27,849 nt of DNA from Larix sibirica (taxonomy: Eukaryota; Streptophyta; Pinopsida; Pinales; Pinaceae). The stretch is taken from assembly GCA_004151065.3 (NCBI GenBank), contig NWUY0300009228.1, positions 35,849 to 63,697 of the forward strand, given 5' to 3'. The position numbers were made by a program, and so were the translations under genes. A model generated the notes under the pieces. The model worked only from the letters and a program-made list of their open reading frames with translations. It searched no databases and was not told where the DNA came from. Below are positions 11,279 to 22,553 of the stretch, piece after piece. The first letter of the stretch is position 1. Every line of letters begins with the position of its first letter.

Positions 11279-12404
11279 TGTTGCAATTTTGAGTTCAAAC
11301 TTCTTTGCTGCTAACCTTCGACAAGCATATAAACATGGATATGTTTCTACTAGAGGGTTCCCACTCTTAGTTTGCCAAAACCAAGACTCAATTAAGGATA
11401 CAAGAGCCTTGTCTTAATGGCCAATAAGGAACTAAACTCTGCAATTACTCTATCATTGATATTTTATCTTTAGACCTAGCTTCATGACATCATTGCTTTG
11501 TTTATTCATTGTGGTGCTAAGGCTAATGTATGTCCACAAATTCAAATGAAGTGTGCAACCTTGTGAAGATCAGATGGCTAATCCCAACATTGTATCAAAT
11601 AAATACAACTCCGCCAAAGTTGAATTCCAAAGCTTCATAACATGGTTGCTATTTGTATTGTCAAACCCATTTTAATAAAATCTCTTGTTGTGATGTAAAC
11701 AGAGGGCCCATTGTTGGCGGTAATAATGGAATTGTCAAAAGATTGAAGACGCGTAGAAGTCATGATCATGCAATCCATTTTTCTTAGGCAAACAAAATAT
11801 TGATAATGAAATAAAGGTCCATTTGAAATATTCCTTATGGAATTGAATATGCAGCTCAACACATTTTCAAGGGAGATTTCTGCAAGACATCACAAATTTC
11901 ACCCAACATTCTCGTGTCAATGGGGAATAACTCAATTGGGATTGGTAGAAATATGGATCTCATATGTAGATAAGACCATATTGGATTAAATAGATCATAC
12001 ACAGAGAAGATCATATGAGATTAAACAGAAGACTCTTCATTTGGGATCTCTTGATGCATAAACACACCCAAGCAGTGGGGAATTCGACCAACAATGTATA
12101 AAAATGCCCACCATAAATAAAAAACGTCATGGGTGCGAGAGAACATGCCCAATAAGAGAAAACATGTCTAACATCACATAAAAATGCCCCAAGCAATTCA
12201 AATTTTCCTCGGGAAAAGTAAATTCACCTAGGCATTGTTAAATTTACCCCGGGTCATCTTAAATTCGTTTAAGTAAAATGAAGAAAAGGGTGCATGAGGC
12301 CACAATCAGTGGAATTAGGAGCATAAACCCCCCACAAGAGTCAGCTAACTCAGGTGGACTGAACTAGAACACTGAGTTGGCTCCTAAAAAAATGGAATTG
12401 ACTT
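11279..12404. other. Stretch without a recognisable gene
   Basis: Only short open frames occur (75 codons on the minus strand at 11862-11635; 61 codons at 12196-12011), with no recognisable motif. Near the right end an imperfect inverted repeat, ending ctaactcag at 12353 and starting ctgagttgg at 12372, could form a weak hairpin. Between 12100 and 12260 there are short local repeats such as ataaaaatgccc (twice). The stretch ends at an N (12405). Confidence 0.5.
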
Positions 12405-12405
12405 N
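12405..12405. other. Ambiguous base or scaffold join
   Basis: A single N separates unrelated sequence on the left from the 298-bp array on the right, which starts in mid-unit. The 11 bases ggaattgactt just left of the N also occur inside the array unit (12658-12668), so about 35 bp of a repeat unit may be missing here. Confidence 0.8.
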
Positions 12406-12958
12406 CAATTGTATCAAAATACTTGATCTTCAGTTCACTTAGTTAGCACATAAGTTGCAACATTTTCAACCTCAACAAGAATCTTTATGTCATCAATCTT
12501 AACAAGGTTTTTCAGGCCCTTGGGATAGAAAAATACTATCGGAAATCCCTCTTCAATTTCCACGAGAATGGAACAAGATGATTCAACATCTACATCATCC
12601 CCAATTTCATGGAAATGGTAGAGCTCATGATTCCCAAATTATTAACCAACAAAGTTTGGAATTGACTTGAGAACACACATTGCTGATGTAACATGAATTG
12701 TATCAAAATAATTGATCTTCAATTCACTCACTTAGCACATTTAAGATGCAGATATTTCGATCCCATAAAGACTCAAGAATCTTTATATCATCAATCTTAG
12801 CAAGGTTTTCCAGGCCCCATAGGCTAGAAAAATACTGGTTGAATTCGCTCTTCAATTTCCATGAGAATGGTTGAATATGATTCATCATCCCGAATTTCCT
12901 AGAACTAGTAGAGCGCATGATTCCCAAATTCTGAACCAAGGAAGATTGGAAACTAGAC
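12406..12958. repeat. 298-bp tandem repeat array, copy B (about 1.85 units)
   Basis: The landmark c-c-a-c/t-gagaatgg begins at 12560 and 12859 (spacing 299). The units match the last two units of array A (landmarks 2155 and 2453), and the junction with LINE sequence at 12958 is the same as at 2561. On the minus strand an open frame runs from within the LINE-like sequence across the junction and through the last unit to 12724. Confidence 0.92.
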
Positions 12959-14550
12959 CCTGGCCTCCTTAATCTTCTTAATAAATCTTCATACTATAAC
13001 CAACCATAATTGAATTTGAAAGGGCTTGGGTTATTTTTTCTTTTATAACAACAATTCCATCAACATCGGGAGGGGATCTAAGTCTCCTCTATAACTAATG
13101 CATTGCCTACACCTAATCAATTAATCCAACCATTGCTTAGGCCTAAGAAGCTTGCAATCCAACTTTTTGGATATTCTCTCAATCCTTGATATTTTGTTCC
13201 TCTAAGTAGCAGATAATTTTGGTGGTTCATTTTCAATCATACCTAAATTATCCCTCCAATTTCTTATTAAAAAACTAGACATGTAGTCTATTTGATCCAT
13301 GAGACCCCAAATATCCGAATACCACAATGAGAAATTTATACTAGTCCTTATAATTATTAATTCCTGACTAGTCATCCAAGCTTGGCTGAAAACGTTATCC
13401 TAGTATGCAAGTATGTCCTTGTAAGGCCCATATATATTCATAATTGTTTACTTCTTCCCCAAATATTTATAGCACAAAATTGTTCCTAAGCAAAAAGAAA
13501 ATGATCGATAGTTAGAGCAAGTTAGGTTTATTTTCTTCCAGTCGAAGGTGATCCTCCTAGATCTACCCTTAGAGTCAATGTACACAAAATCCCAACTCCC
13601 TATAACTATTTTTCCAATTAGTAAACTGTTTTCCCTTTCTCATACATGATTTCTTGCATAAGGACCACATCAAGATTATGAGCATCCAAAACCCTTTTTA
13701 AATCCATTTTTTGGAAGGGCTTACCAAGCCCTTGCAATTTATGAATAGTAGAATTATTTATCACCCATCACAAGGGAATTGGTTGTTACAACCCCTTCCA
13801 AATAAATTTGATTTCTAGACATGATTTTATTGCTAGCTTTCTTATGATCCAGTGATACATAAGGTTTTCTACCTCAGATACTAGACCTGCATAAATTTCT
13901 TTGACATCACTCATTTTTATAGAGTGATTAGATGAGGATGGATTTCAATCTCTCTTGGCTATAATTATATTAATACTAATTAAACAGTCCTTGATGGATT
14001 CCATAATCCCAAATAAAGCCTTTAAAAATCAACCTGATCAAACTCACTAGCCTCACCTACATAATTGTTTTCCCATGGCCCAAAAATAATATTTAGAGGG
14101 GCCTTGAATTATTTATATACTTACCTAAATTATATGATAATGATCTTAAAGAAACCAACTCATTCTAATATTCCTTCTTTGGAGACTAGGGATTTTTTCT
14201 TGTGACAAGTGTTGAATCCTTCACATGAGATCTAGTGGTCTTCCCTTCTACATTTAATTTATGAACTTTGAATCCTGATTTTTCAAGTTGGGAGGAATTT
14301 TGGACCGATGCCTCTACCTATAGAAAGGGGATTTAGTTGATTGTGTTTTCCATATGAGGTTGTTCCTACCTCAACCCCATTTTTACCCCACCTATTATCC
14401 AACAAGGAAGAGTACACTTTGCCACCAAGTGATGATAGGAGAGACACTGAGAACATTTAAAGGAGAACCCACATAGTCCAATACCTACTCATACAATTTA
14501 TAATCTCTCTCTTCATAATGAATTTTTTTTAAGCCCTTCCCTCAAATCCA
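12959..14550 (-). mobile_element. Degenerate LINE, copy B (ORF1 zinc knuckle and endonuclease)
   Basis: This is the counterpart of 2562-4200, about a tenth diverged. On the minus strand the ORF1 zinc knuckle at 14458-14414 is complete: KCSQCLSYHHLVAKC has exact CX2CX4HX4C spacing, whereas copy A has a stop inside it. The endonuclease start at 13740-13645 reads KLQGLGKPFQKMDLKRVL followed by DAHNLDVVLMQEIM, as in copy A. The PFKF...WL region lies near 13030-12985. The reverse transcriptase is absent; the fragment ends in the 298-bp array. Relative to copy A, 652 bp of ORF1 are missing at 14549-14551. Frameshifts and stops make it non-functional. Confidence 0.78.
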
Positions 14551-14693
14551 AATGAATAAAACTAGTGTTACACCACTGAATGTTTTGAAGGCTACTTGCG
14601 CACAAGGATCCATTCGTCAATGATGTATGTGGGATTTTCAATATTTCTAGAAAAATAAAAGAGAAAAAACTAGTATCGATGAGTAATATTGAA

Positions 14694-14797
14694 CTAGATA
14701 TAATACTACTCTTTATTTAATTTACTTATAGTGGAAGCTTCTCTATTGGCTAGCTGATAATTAATATATATGTTTGTTATGTGGTACATGATGTGTT
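14694..14797 (+). repeat. 104-bp dispersed block, copy B
   Basis: This is the same block as 4997-5100, again ending about 120 bp before the ATG of the unknown gene. At ggctagctgat and tgttatg it is closer to the inverted copy at 25489-25386 than copy A is. Confidence 0.8.
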
Positions 14798-16966
14798 CGT
14801 ATATATAAAAAAATTAGCTTTATTTCTTTCATGTCTACAAGCTTTATTCCTTTCATGTTTTCTAATTCTTTATTTCTTTCATGGTCGCCTATGATTTGTT
14901 TTGTTTGTGTATAGAAACAATGGAATCAAGAAACGTTGCCAATATTTCCTCTAGAGACCTCTCCATGAGTAGAGGACGATCAAGTTTGTTCGACTATCAG
15001 TTCATGTTTTCAAGTATGTAGTTTATTTATATATTTATTGTTTATTGTGAAAACATGTTTAATGTGCAAAGGTATTGTTGTCAATAGGTGCACGTAGCCA
15101 AATGATTCATGTGTCGAGACATCTCTCTTCACAAACAAATCAACATGTGATCTCTACATCTACTTCTAGTGGTTCCCACACCAATAGACACCATCCTGAG
15201 GGGTCTATTGGACATGTTCTAGGTACACATTCCATTGTTAGTTAACATGTTCAAGTCTACATTATATATAATGTTGAACATGTGAAAAAATATTTTTCAA
15301 CATGTGTTTAATGTGAAAAACATGGTCATCTACAGGTGCATCTGATGGACTTCAGGTTGACTCTATTTCTCAAGAGCCACATATGCATTTAGTGTCTTAT
15401 TCTAATTCTACCTTTTTGACAAACAACCCACTGTCTAATAGAGTTGGTACAGGTAAAATGTGAGTAGAAATATTGTTTGAATGTTTTCAATGTTAAAAAT
15501 TATTGTTTGTCTCATACGTTAGTGATTAAAAAATTAATGTTTTGTACAGGGTATAGTCGAGACGTTGCTTCCTCAGAAGGGGACAATTCTATTTCGAGAA
15601 GCGAAGAGGATGAGATAGTTTTTCCACCAGGTAATTTTTAATGAACACATATTTTTTAGATATGAAAATTTGCCTTGGAAAGTATTTTCATTTATTTGAC
15701 CATGTGCACATATAACACGTTACAGGTTTTGGTGGTTCCCCTCCTGCGAGACCTCCTCAAAGGGGTAGAGATCGTAGGGTGCAACAGTTTGTTCAAAATC
15801 GAAGCTATGACCCTCTTTACATCCATCCTAGAGATATATGAAGGGATATTCCTTAGGAGGACAACATCTCAATGCTTAATGTTGATGGGATGAGGGATCA
15901 TTGCACCAGATTGTGGAATGAGTTGGAAAGTCGAAATCTTGCTAGCCCTAGTAGAGAGTGTCTCCAAATTGTTTTGCACAATTTGGAGATTTTTATAGAG
16001 ACATATCGTGGGGTTGGACCTTCGACCCATGTTTTTTTTAATATGATGCATAGGAGGAGAGCATCAGTGAGGGGTATCCACTCCTATGCTGAAGTTAAAA
16101 GTAAGGTCACTAAAGAAATGGCCTTGTCATTGTTTGACTTGCGACCTGAAGACAAACAAACGTTTGAAGATTGCCATATTTAATGATCCTAACATCGCAC
16201 CTTTTATTTATGAAAGTTTCCTATATGCATATGGCAAGTTACCCAATATTGATGAGGTCCCTCAATATTTTTCCAGGATGTTGTATGCTCATTTTTGAGA
16301 ACCCATGGACACGGATTATACAGATACAGTATCCAAGTTCTATGGGGTTGGAAAATTTCATACATATGAATGACGCGATGCTATGCAAGATGTTGGTTTT
16401 AGGGATCCAACACCTTATTTAGCACCTAGACCACCTCGACTAGTTTCACTTCTAGAGGAGTTAGCCCTTACATCGAATGAAGCAAATTAGATTAGGGAGA
16501 AGTTAAGGGACCATATTTCTGCTTCTTTGGAAGTGGTGGAAGTCAGCTTAGGGAAGAGGACACAATCACCTATTGTAGAAGATGATCAATTTATGAATGA
16601 GATGGATCGATTGCAACTTCTAGAATATGCAACAAGTTGTAGAGATACTTGTAAGAGACTCATTGCCCATGAAACATAGATCTTGGGTGAGGTATGTACA
16701 AGCACGATATGAATAATTTGTTTAAAAAGTACATGTTTATTGATTTGAGCTAAAATGCCTCATGTCCATATATTTATTCAAACTTATGTAGTTTTCATCA
16801 TTCTTAAATGGGCATTCATTCTTCTCTACGGAACATTCTGTTGATCATGAGGATGTTGATGTTGAAGTGACACAGATATTACTATATGAATATTTACTTG
16901 AAATTGCACATTACTAAGTGACATAATTTTTATTGTTTTGCCTCTGACATACTAGGGAATTTTCAG

Positions 16967-17032
16967 GTTAGCAGTACAAATGAACAACATTTTGAAGAGA
17001 AAATACCTGCACAATTTCCAATAGTCACACAG
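16967..17032 (+). other. Repeated mini-exon R1, copy B (66 bp)
   Basis: It is identical to 7274-7339, lies in the 584-bp identical tract, is phase 0 and has ttttcag and gtatcg borders. Confidence 0.75.
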
Positions 17033-17126
17033 GTATCGATATTTTATGTTAAGAATATTTTATTCGGTTAAAACCATATTTACAAATTCTCAAAATTATC
17101 AACTCACTTTGTATTTCAATTTTCAG

Positions 17127-17186
17127 GTTACTAATCAAGGAAATGCATAAGAGAGAACACCTGCATAGTTTCCAGTAGTCACACAG
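17127..17186 (+). other. Repeated mini-exon R2, copy B (60 bp)
   Basis: It is identical to 7434-7493, with intact splice borders and two in-frame stops. Confidence 0.75.
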
Positions 17187-17473
17187 GTATGGATATTTTT
17201 TGTTTACATCATTTTATTCTGTTTAAATTATATTTATAAATTCATGAAATTATTTATTATCTTTGAACTTCATCCTCACTGGTCTAATATGGAAAAATTA
17301 ATATGGATAACATCCTTGTAAAAATGCTAGATATGCAATTTCTTCAAAGTTAATACCAACATTGTAAGGGTGCATATACATTTTATAACAATGCCAACTC
17401 TGAAATATATGTATGGTTAATTCATATCCCTCTATGGGTGATTTATAAATTTACTTTGAATTTCAATTTTTAG

Positions 17474-17532
17474 GCTACTAATCAAGGAAACAGAGAAGAG
17501 ACAACACCACACAGTTTCTAGTAGTCAGACAG
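17474..17532 (+). other. Repeated mini-exon R3, copy B only (59 bp)
   Basis: It is bounded by tttttag and gtatgg and starts ATNQGNREETTP, matching R2. A one-base deletion then shifts the frame before the end. The surrounding intron sequence is also repeated (gtatggatatttt...tttacat.attttatt), so exon and intron were duplicated together. Confidence 0.65.
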
Positions 17533-17626
17533 GTATGGATATTTTCGGTTTACATGATTTTATTGTCTTTAAATTATATTTATAAATTCATGAACTTATA
17601 TATTATCTTTGAACTTCACTTTTCAT

Positions 17627-17686
17627 TCTACAAATCAAGGGCATTGTGAAGACATAATACCTACACATTTTTCAGTAGTTACACAT
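17627..17686 (+). other. Repeated mini-exon R4, copy B only (acceptor lost)
   Basis: It reads STNQGHCEDIIPTHFSVVTH in frame, so the 20-residue pattern is kept. The acceptor AG has become AT (ttttcatt) and the donor is acatgtac instead of acaggta. The 94-bp interval from R3 equals the R1-R2 intron length. Confidence 0.6.
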
Positions 17687-18234
17687 GTACTTCGATAATT
17701 TCTATTTACCATATTTTATTTTGTTTAACTTTGATTGGCACTTTTTAGGGCACAGATAATAATGAGAATATAGTTCAAGTCATCTCGAGGATATTGTCAA
17801 GGATTTTTCATAAATTATGTACATGAATAGGTATTTTCCTTTCACACCTTGTCCATTTTCTTTGCATGTGTTCAATAGTGATTTCCCCTATTGACCCAAG
17901 AGTTGATACCTATGACTAACTATTGGATATATCTTACAGTTTGGAATACTAGCGTAGACAACCTTCTAGGTGACTCATTAACATTCATTCACAAGAAAAT
18001 AATTTGTGGAGTAGCATGATGCTAGTCAAGGTGTTGTTGACACATGTTTCCTATGAACTTGGTGCACATATACGAGATCAACACAGTGGTAATCCATCAT
18101 TGTTGACTTTATTTGCCTCTCTTGCATTTTTTAGGACCCCCAATATGACAATACATTGTATTCCCACCCCAATGATTCACAATATTAGTGGCTTTCATAT
18201 GAGCATATCCAGTTCTGGTCAGGTCCTAGTCTAA

Positions 18235-21200
18235 ATCTCAATTGGTATCATTTTCATCTATTTTTTTTATAACTACATGTTTAGAAGTTGAGAGTTCTTC
18301 ACATCCAGGTTATGGGTTTCAAAAGGAACCCATCATGCATCTATTTCAACCACAATTTTGGATGCATATGTAAGGTAAGTTGGCTGATTATTTTCTTAAT
18401 CAAGAGCATATTGACTAGCAATATCAATTCCGACATGACAACCAGGGTTGTTATGTGGAGTTGAAGAGGATGAGATGGTTTCCCTTAATTCCACGTGGAA
18501 GGAAATATTGTGCTTCCACCTTCATCCTTGCCTCACTCTTCACCATCAATACCTCCATAGATTCTCCATATTCACCATGAACTCCATAACATCACTTGGA
18601 TTCTCTACGGATATTTCAACATGGTTGAGTGTTCAGACGATAAAGAAGGGGCCTTGTTGATGTTCTTACCAATTGTGAAAAAAAGAATCCTAGCCATGTT
18701 TGAAGGACTTCCATGGGATATATGACCTTGACCAACATATACATCAGGTTATACAAAGGATTGGTTCACTTAAATAAATTTCAATAAAGGCCAAATAAAA
18801 TTTATCAAAGGCTCAATAGGGCTCTCCTATGATTACAAATATCCTATTTCAAATCATCTACAGGTCATCCAACTCAATTTTATGACATGTGCATGCAACA
18901 AAACCGATATATCATGAATATTTATCACCTCCAAATCCCAATCTCCCTCAAATGTAACTATATTTTATAGAACTTAATGTTCAATACATGTGGGGGAAAT
19001 GGTTGGATACTTCATTGGTAATACACCATCTCCTAAACAATCTCCTTTATGCGAGAGTATGGAAAATAAATTTCTCAAATTTGTCATAGTCCCAATAATG
19101 CAATGATTAGTGAACTAGAGGGTCTCATGTGAGGTCCAAGTTGCAATGGGTCCCTAATGATTAAGAAAAGAAAGCTTGTGTAACAAAGGTGTGCAACATG
19201 ATTTAGGTGGACATGTCTATCAAGCAAAAATATATCAACTAAGAGATCGACTATACATTGCCTCTAGAATATCTACAAACCTATGAAATCATTCTTTAAA
19301 TCCATTTCCGCTAAGGAATATAGTAAGACTATTTATTCTTTAAAAAATTCTTTGGTTCCAACCTCCAACCAAGAATAAATTTGAAGATAATTTGTAGAGC
19401 ATTAATGTAGAATGGTATTTCAAACAACATACCTCTCTAGAGAAAGGAAGGAGGCTACCCAATTAACTTGATATGTTTCTATGCAAAACTTAAGAAGAGC
19501 AGAGGAAAGCATGTGACCTAGCATGCATAATATGGCCAATGACAAGGCTCCTAACCTTGGAAAATTATTTGGAAACTTTTCAAGGCAAGGCTCTCTAGCT
19601 GTAGAGTTTAGTCCATCCTTTATCAACAATGTTGAAACCCTATTTGCATATGCATCAAACTCTATTGTTATTAAAAAATGCTCTTTCAAGGACTTCAAAC
19701 TTTTCAATTCTATCATATAGGGGTGCACCTAGCCCTAGCCTCCATGTCAATTTTTTAGGCCCTTGTCTATTTAGTTGTCTCTAACGTGAGTTTGGATTTC
19801 ATTCAAGGGATTCCTCTCCCAAAACAAGACATTGGGAAAATGGTTAAAAATCACTTTGTTAATGACTCCATTACAATATCAAAGGACCAAACCTCCTAGC
19901 ATCAACCCTCAATTTTCAAACCATGGAATATTTGGACACCCTCTGTGTCACCTCAATGTCAAGCGTTTAATGGGAAAATTATAGTTCTAAAATGTCATTT
20001 CTAGTGATTTTCTTGGTTAAATTTTGTTTTTAATGTTTTGCGGGTTCTAATGTTAACGCTAGCAAACCCATCGCCCACTACTCCTCCAGAAACACTCCTC
20101 ACCACTTGTCCTCTCCTAAAAACACAACAAAGTATGGATGGTAGTAAGCAGTCAAGCTTCAAGTGCAATGATTTTTGTTGACTGTGGTTTTCTTAGTTTT
20201 TTTACTCGACTATTTACCGTACCAAATCCTGAAGCAATAAAATAGTTGAGTTCATTATTTAGTTGTTTCCAGCTATGGTTTCTTTTACTCATGGTATGAC
20301 ATGCTAGTCTTGTGATATCAACCCAATTCCTATGATGAAATTTTTGTAATAATTATTTAGTTTATAGTTTCTTCAAACTTCAAATAACAGTCCATACTAT
20401 GAATAAATCATTCTAACTCTCGCATAACATCTTTGATTAATGCAAGGTCTTCACCATATGAAACTAGACTTATTATGCACAAAGTACAAACTTAACTAGT
20501 TTCTACATTCCAGTGTTGAGTCCACCGGTCCCTAACTAAAACCCCTTAAAAGTAGGGTTAAGGTGCCACACGAGCCATTTTTAATAGTTGCAATCCATTA
20601 AAATCCTCTAAATGACAGCAAATTTCACTGAACAAAAACTTTAGGTATGGTTGCAGAGTATTTATATAAATGCTATCTTGTCATAAAAAGACTACTCTGA
20701 ATGGTTTTGCCTTAATTTCCTAGTTGGATAGATTGTGAGTTGGTGAAATTAGTTAAGGTCCATTTTTACCTTGTTGACTTGAACCTTTATTTGGAAAGAC
20801 AAGTTGATGATCACAACTAGATTGTACATCCATGTAAAGTCTGGTATACCATATTTCTTTTATCATGATATATATCTCTTGGCAAAGTCATTATCTGGGT
20901 GTTCCATCTTAATCATATTGTTGTACTATACTACTACTAACCTTTTTCATGTGAATGTTGATCTGTTGGTCGTGTTCATGAACAAATGTTGATATACAAC
21001 TTTCCTCCAAACATAAGGTTCTATATATTTTGTATTTTTGAACAAGAGATAGCAGCTCGCTATCATGTTGAGGCTCTATATACCACTCTATCATACAAAC
21101 TATGTCTCATGATTGGATGACCCAGATCCTTTCTTTCCCTCCATATGGAACTATGATAATTGTTTATCCTCCTACCCGTTCCAAGTCAATTTCTTCATTG

Positions 21201-22352
21201 GCCAAGGAAATTTAGTTAACTATCAAGAATGAAATTGTTCAGGTGAGGTACACATTCGATATTTAGTTAACAACAATTGGATAATTTTGTCTAAATTTGT
21301 ATTACCTTTAACTAAGGCACAACCAATGGTCAAAAGGCTTAATTGAAAAATGGATTATCATTCATGTTGATTATTTAAAGATTGGTTAGTAATTTTCGTG
21401 GTCTAAGTTTATTGATGATCTAATACTAAATACCATGTTCCTTTTGGAAATGATCTCAACGTGTTTGAGAACTACTTGGATGGATCATTTTAGTTGTAAT
21501 GGAACTATTGGTTTCACTTGGGAATTATTGTGATGCCAAAACCATATAACGAAGCTATGGCCCATTCTTTTATATGTGTGTATGCACATATTCATTAAAT
21601 ATTTTCAATATCACGTACCTTTAGATTTATTATTTGGTATTTGTTGCATGTTTTATGTCAAGAGGCATGTTCACAACTTTGAAGATCTATGTGAAGGGAT
21701 TTATTTTGAGCATCAACAATAGAAAATTTATCTTGCAAAATTAATAGCTTCTCTCGCACAGTTTGGAATTTTGGCACTTCAAGTGAATGGACTTGACCCT
21801 TAAAAAATTCAAAAACAACCAATTTCAAATCTTGATGTGGTAATTTTAATTTTATATACCATATATAATTCAATTGGTTTATTTAATTGATAGGCTATTA
21901 TTTCCTTTCATATGTCTGTCTCTGTTCATATTCTCTTGATAGGTTTGTTTTCTTTTCTGATCATTCTATATGCATTTTGTAGATGTAAATCTAGATGGAC
22001 CTACAACGAACAAAGAAAAAAGGAAAAAAAAAGACAAATTTTTTTTGCTACATAGGGTCTCTTTTTTGTTTTTAGGAAGTAGTATTTATGTTCCAATAGA
22101 CTCGTTTATCCATATTAATATTGTAAATTTTTTGTCTCTATTTCATTTTTCCAACTATCCATTGGAATTTTGTTTTCTCTTGATTGCCATTTCTCTTTCT
22201 GGGACCCTGTATGATGCCTGTGACCTGTATCTTTGTCTATATGGGTGGGTTTCTATCGTCTATTTCGATGAGATCTTGGGTGGAAACCTTTTGGACAAAA
22301 TGGCTGTGGAGAATCATGTATCTATGGAAAACACTTTTTCTGTCTTTGTAAT
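18235..22352. other. Long stretch without a recognisable gene
   Basis: No frame on either strand gives a recognisable domain. The longest are 102 codons on the minus strand (19728-19420) and 133 codons on the plus strand (22371-21970, hydrophobic with a lysine run encoded by an A-rich tract). At 18290-18560 the plus strand reads briefly as coding-like (HPGYGFQKEPIMHLFQPQFW and, later, CYVELKRMRWFPLIPRG) but is interrupted by stops; it may be a decayed further exon of gene copy B. An imperfect palindrome aaccccttaaaagtagggtt lies at 20540-20559. Confidence 0.5.
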
Positions 22353-22553
22353 TTATATTTCTAGAATATGATTTATTTTCTCAAATATTATTATATCAGT
22401 TGGATCTAGATTTGGATCAATGATATGTCCCAATGGTTTCCATTTGGTTATAACACATATACTCCGCTTTGGCTTGATACCAAAACCATACTTACGACAT
22501 ATGTTAAAAATATAAGTAAGGTGATATATTTGTTCATAGAGGAGATTGTTCAT
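22353..22553 (-). pseudogene. Ty3/gypsy reverse transcriptase fragment
   Basis: The 66-codon open frame contains HLTYIFNICRKYGFGIKPKR followed by CVITKWKPLGHIID, a clear match to the L..VF.RCRK.G..LNPKKS..... GKLLGHI region after the catalytic YxDD box. The YxDD box itself and the N-terminal fingers were not found. Confidence 0.75.

Larger units (their letters stand above)
16724..17307. repeat. 584-bp tract identical to 7031-7614 (copy B partner)
   Basis: It is identical base for base to 7031-7614 (offset 9693), while the flanking duplicated sequence differs by about a tenth. It includes mini-exons R1 and R2, complete with the two stops in R2. Confidence 0.97.
14920..18208 (+). pseudogene. 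Unrecognised multi-exon gene, copy B (better preserved)
   Basis: Splice sites and an unbroken frame over four exons define the model: E1 14920-15013 (ATG; donor gtatgt), E2 15088-15222 (tag/gtacac), E3 15336-15452 (cag/gtaaaa), E4 15550-15630 (cag/gtaatt), E5 15726-16691 (cag/gtatgt), then mini-exons. E1-E4 join in phase 1 with no stop, about 142 codons, rich in Ser, Asn and His. E5 opens with GFGGSPPARPPQRGRDRRVQ, a basic Pro/Arg/Gly stretch. It then has about 300 codons of helical-looking sequence (LWNELES, LQIVLHNLE, KEMALSLFDLRPEDK, LLEYATSCRDTC) broken by six stops and one frameshift near 16170. A plausible last exon, MMLVKVLLTHVSYELGAHI, lies at 18019-18234. No known domain was recognised. 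Two of its stops recur in copy A. It could be a transposon-borne gene or a lineage-specific host gene. Confidence 0.75.

Noticed and set aside
12338-12386. Imperfect inverted repeat, ctaactcag / ctgagttgg
   Set aside because: About 10 of 13 pairs match, there is no T-run or flanking gene, and it is near an assembly N. Too weak to call a terminator or transposon end.
19420-19728. 102-codon minus-strand open frame
   Set aside because: There is no recognisable domain, no neighbouring exon with splice support and no second copy in the window for comparison. Not called as a gene.
20540-20559. Telomere-like aaccc...gggtt palindrome
   Set aside because: It is a single 20-bp imperfect palindrome with no tandem TTTAGGG units. 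Not telomeric.
21970-22371. 133-codon plus-strand open frame, the longest in the window
   Set aside because: It begins with a lysine run from an A-rich tract followed by T-rich hydrophobic codons. It overlaps the recognisable minus-strand RT fragment by a few bases and has no motif. Most likely chance.
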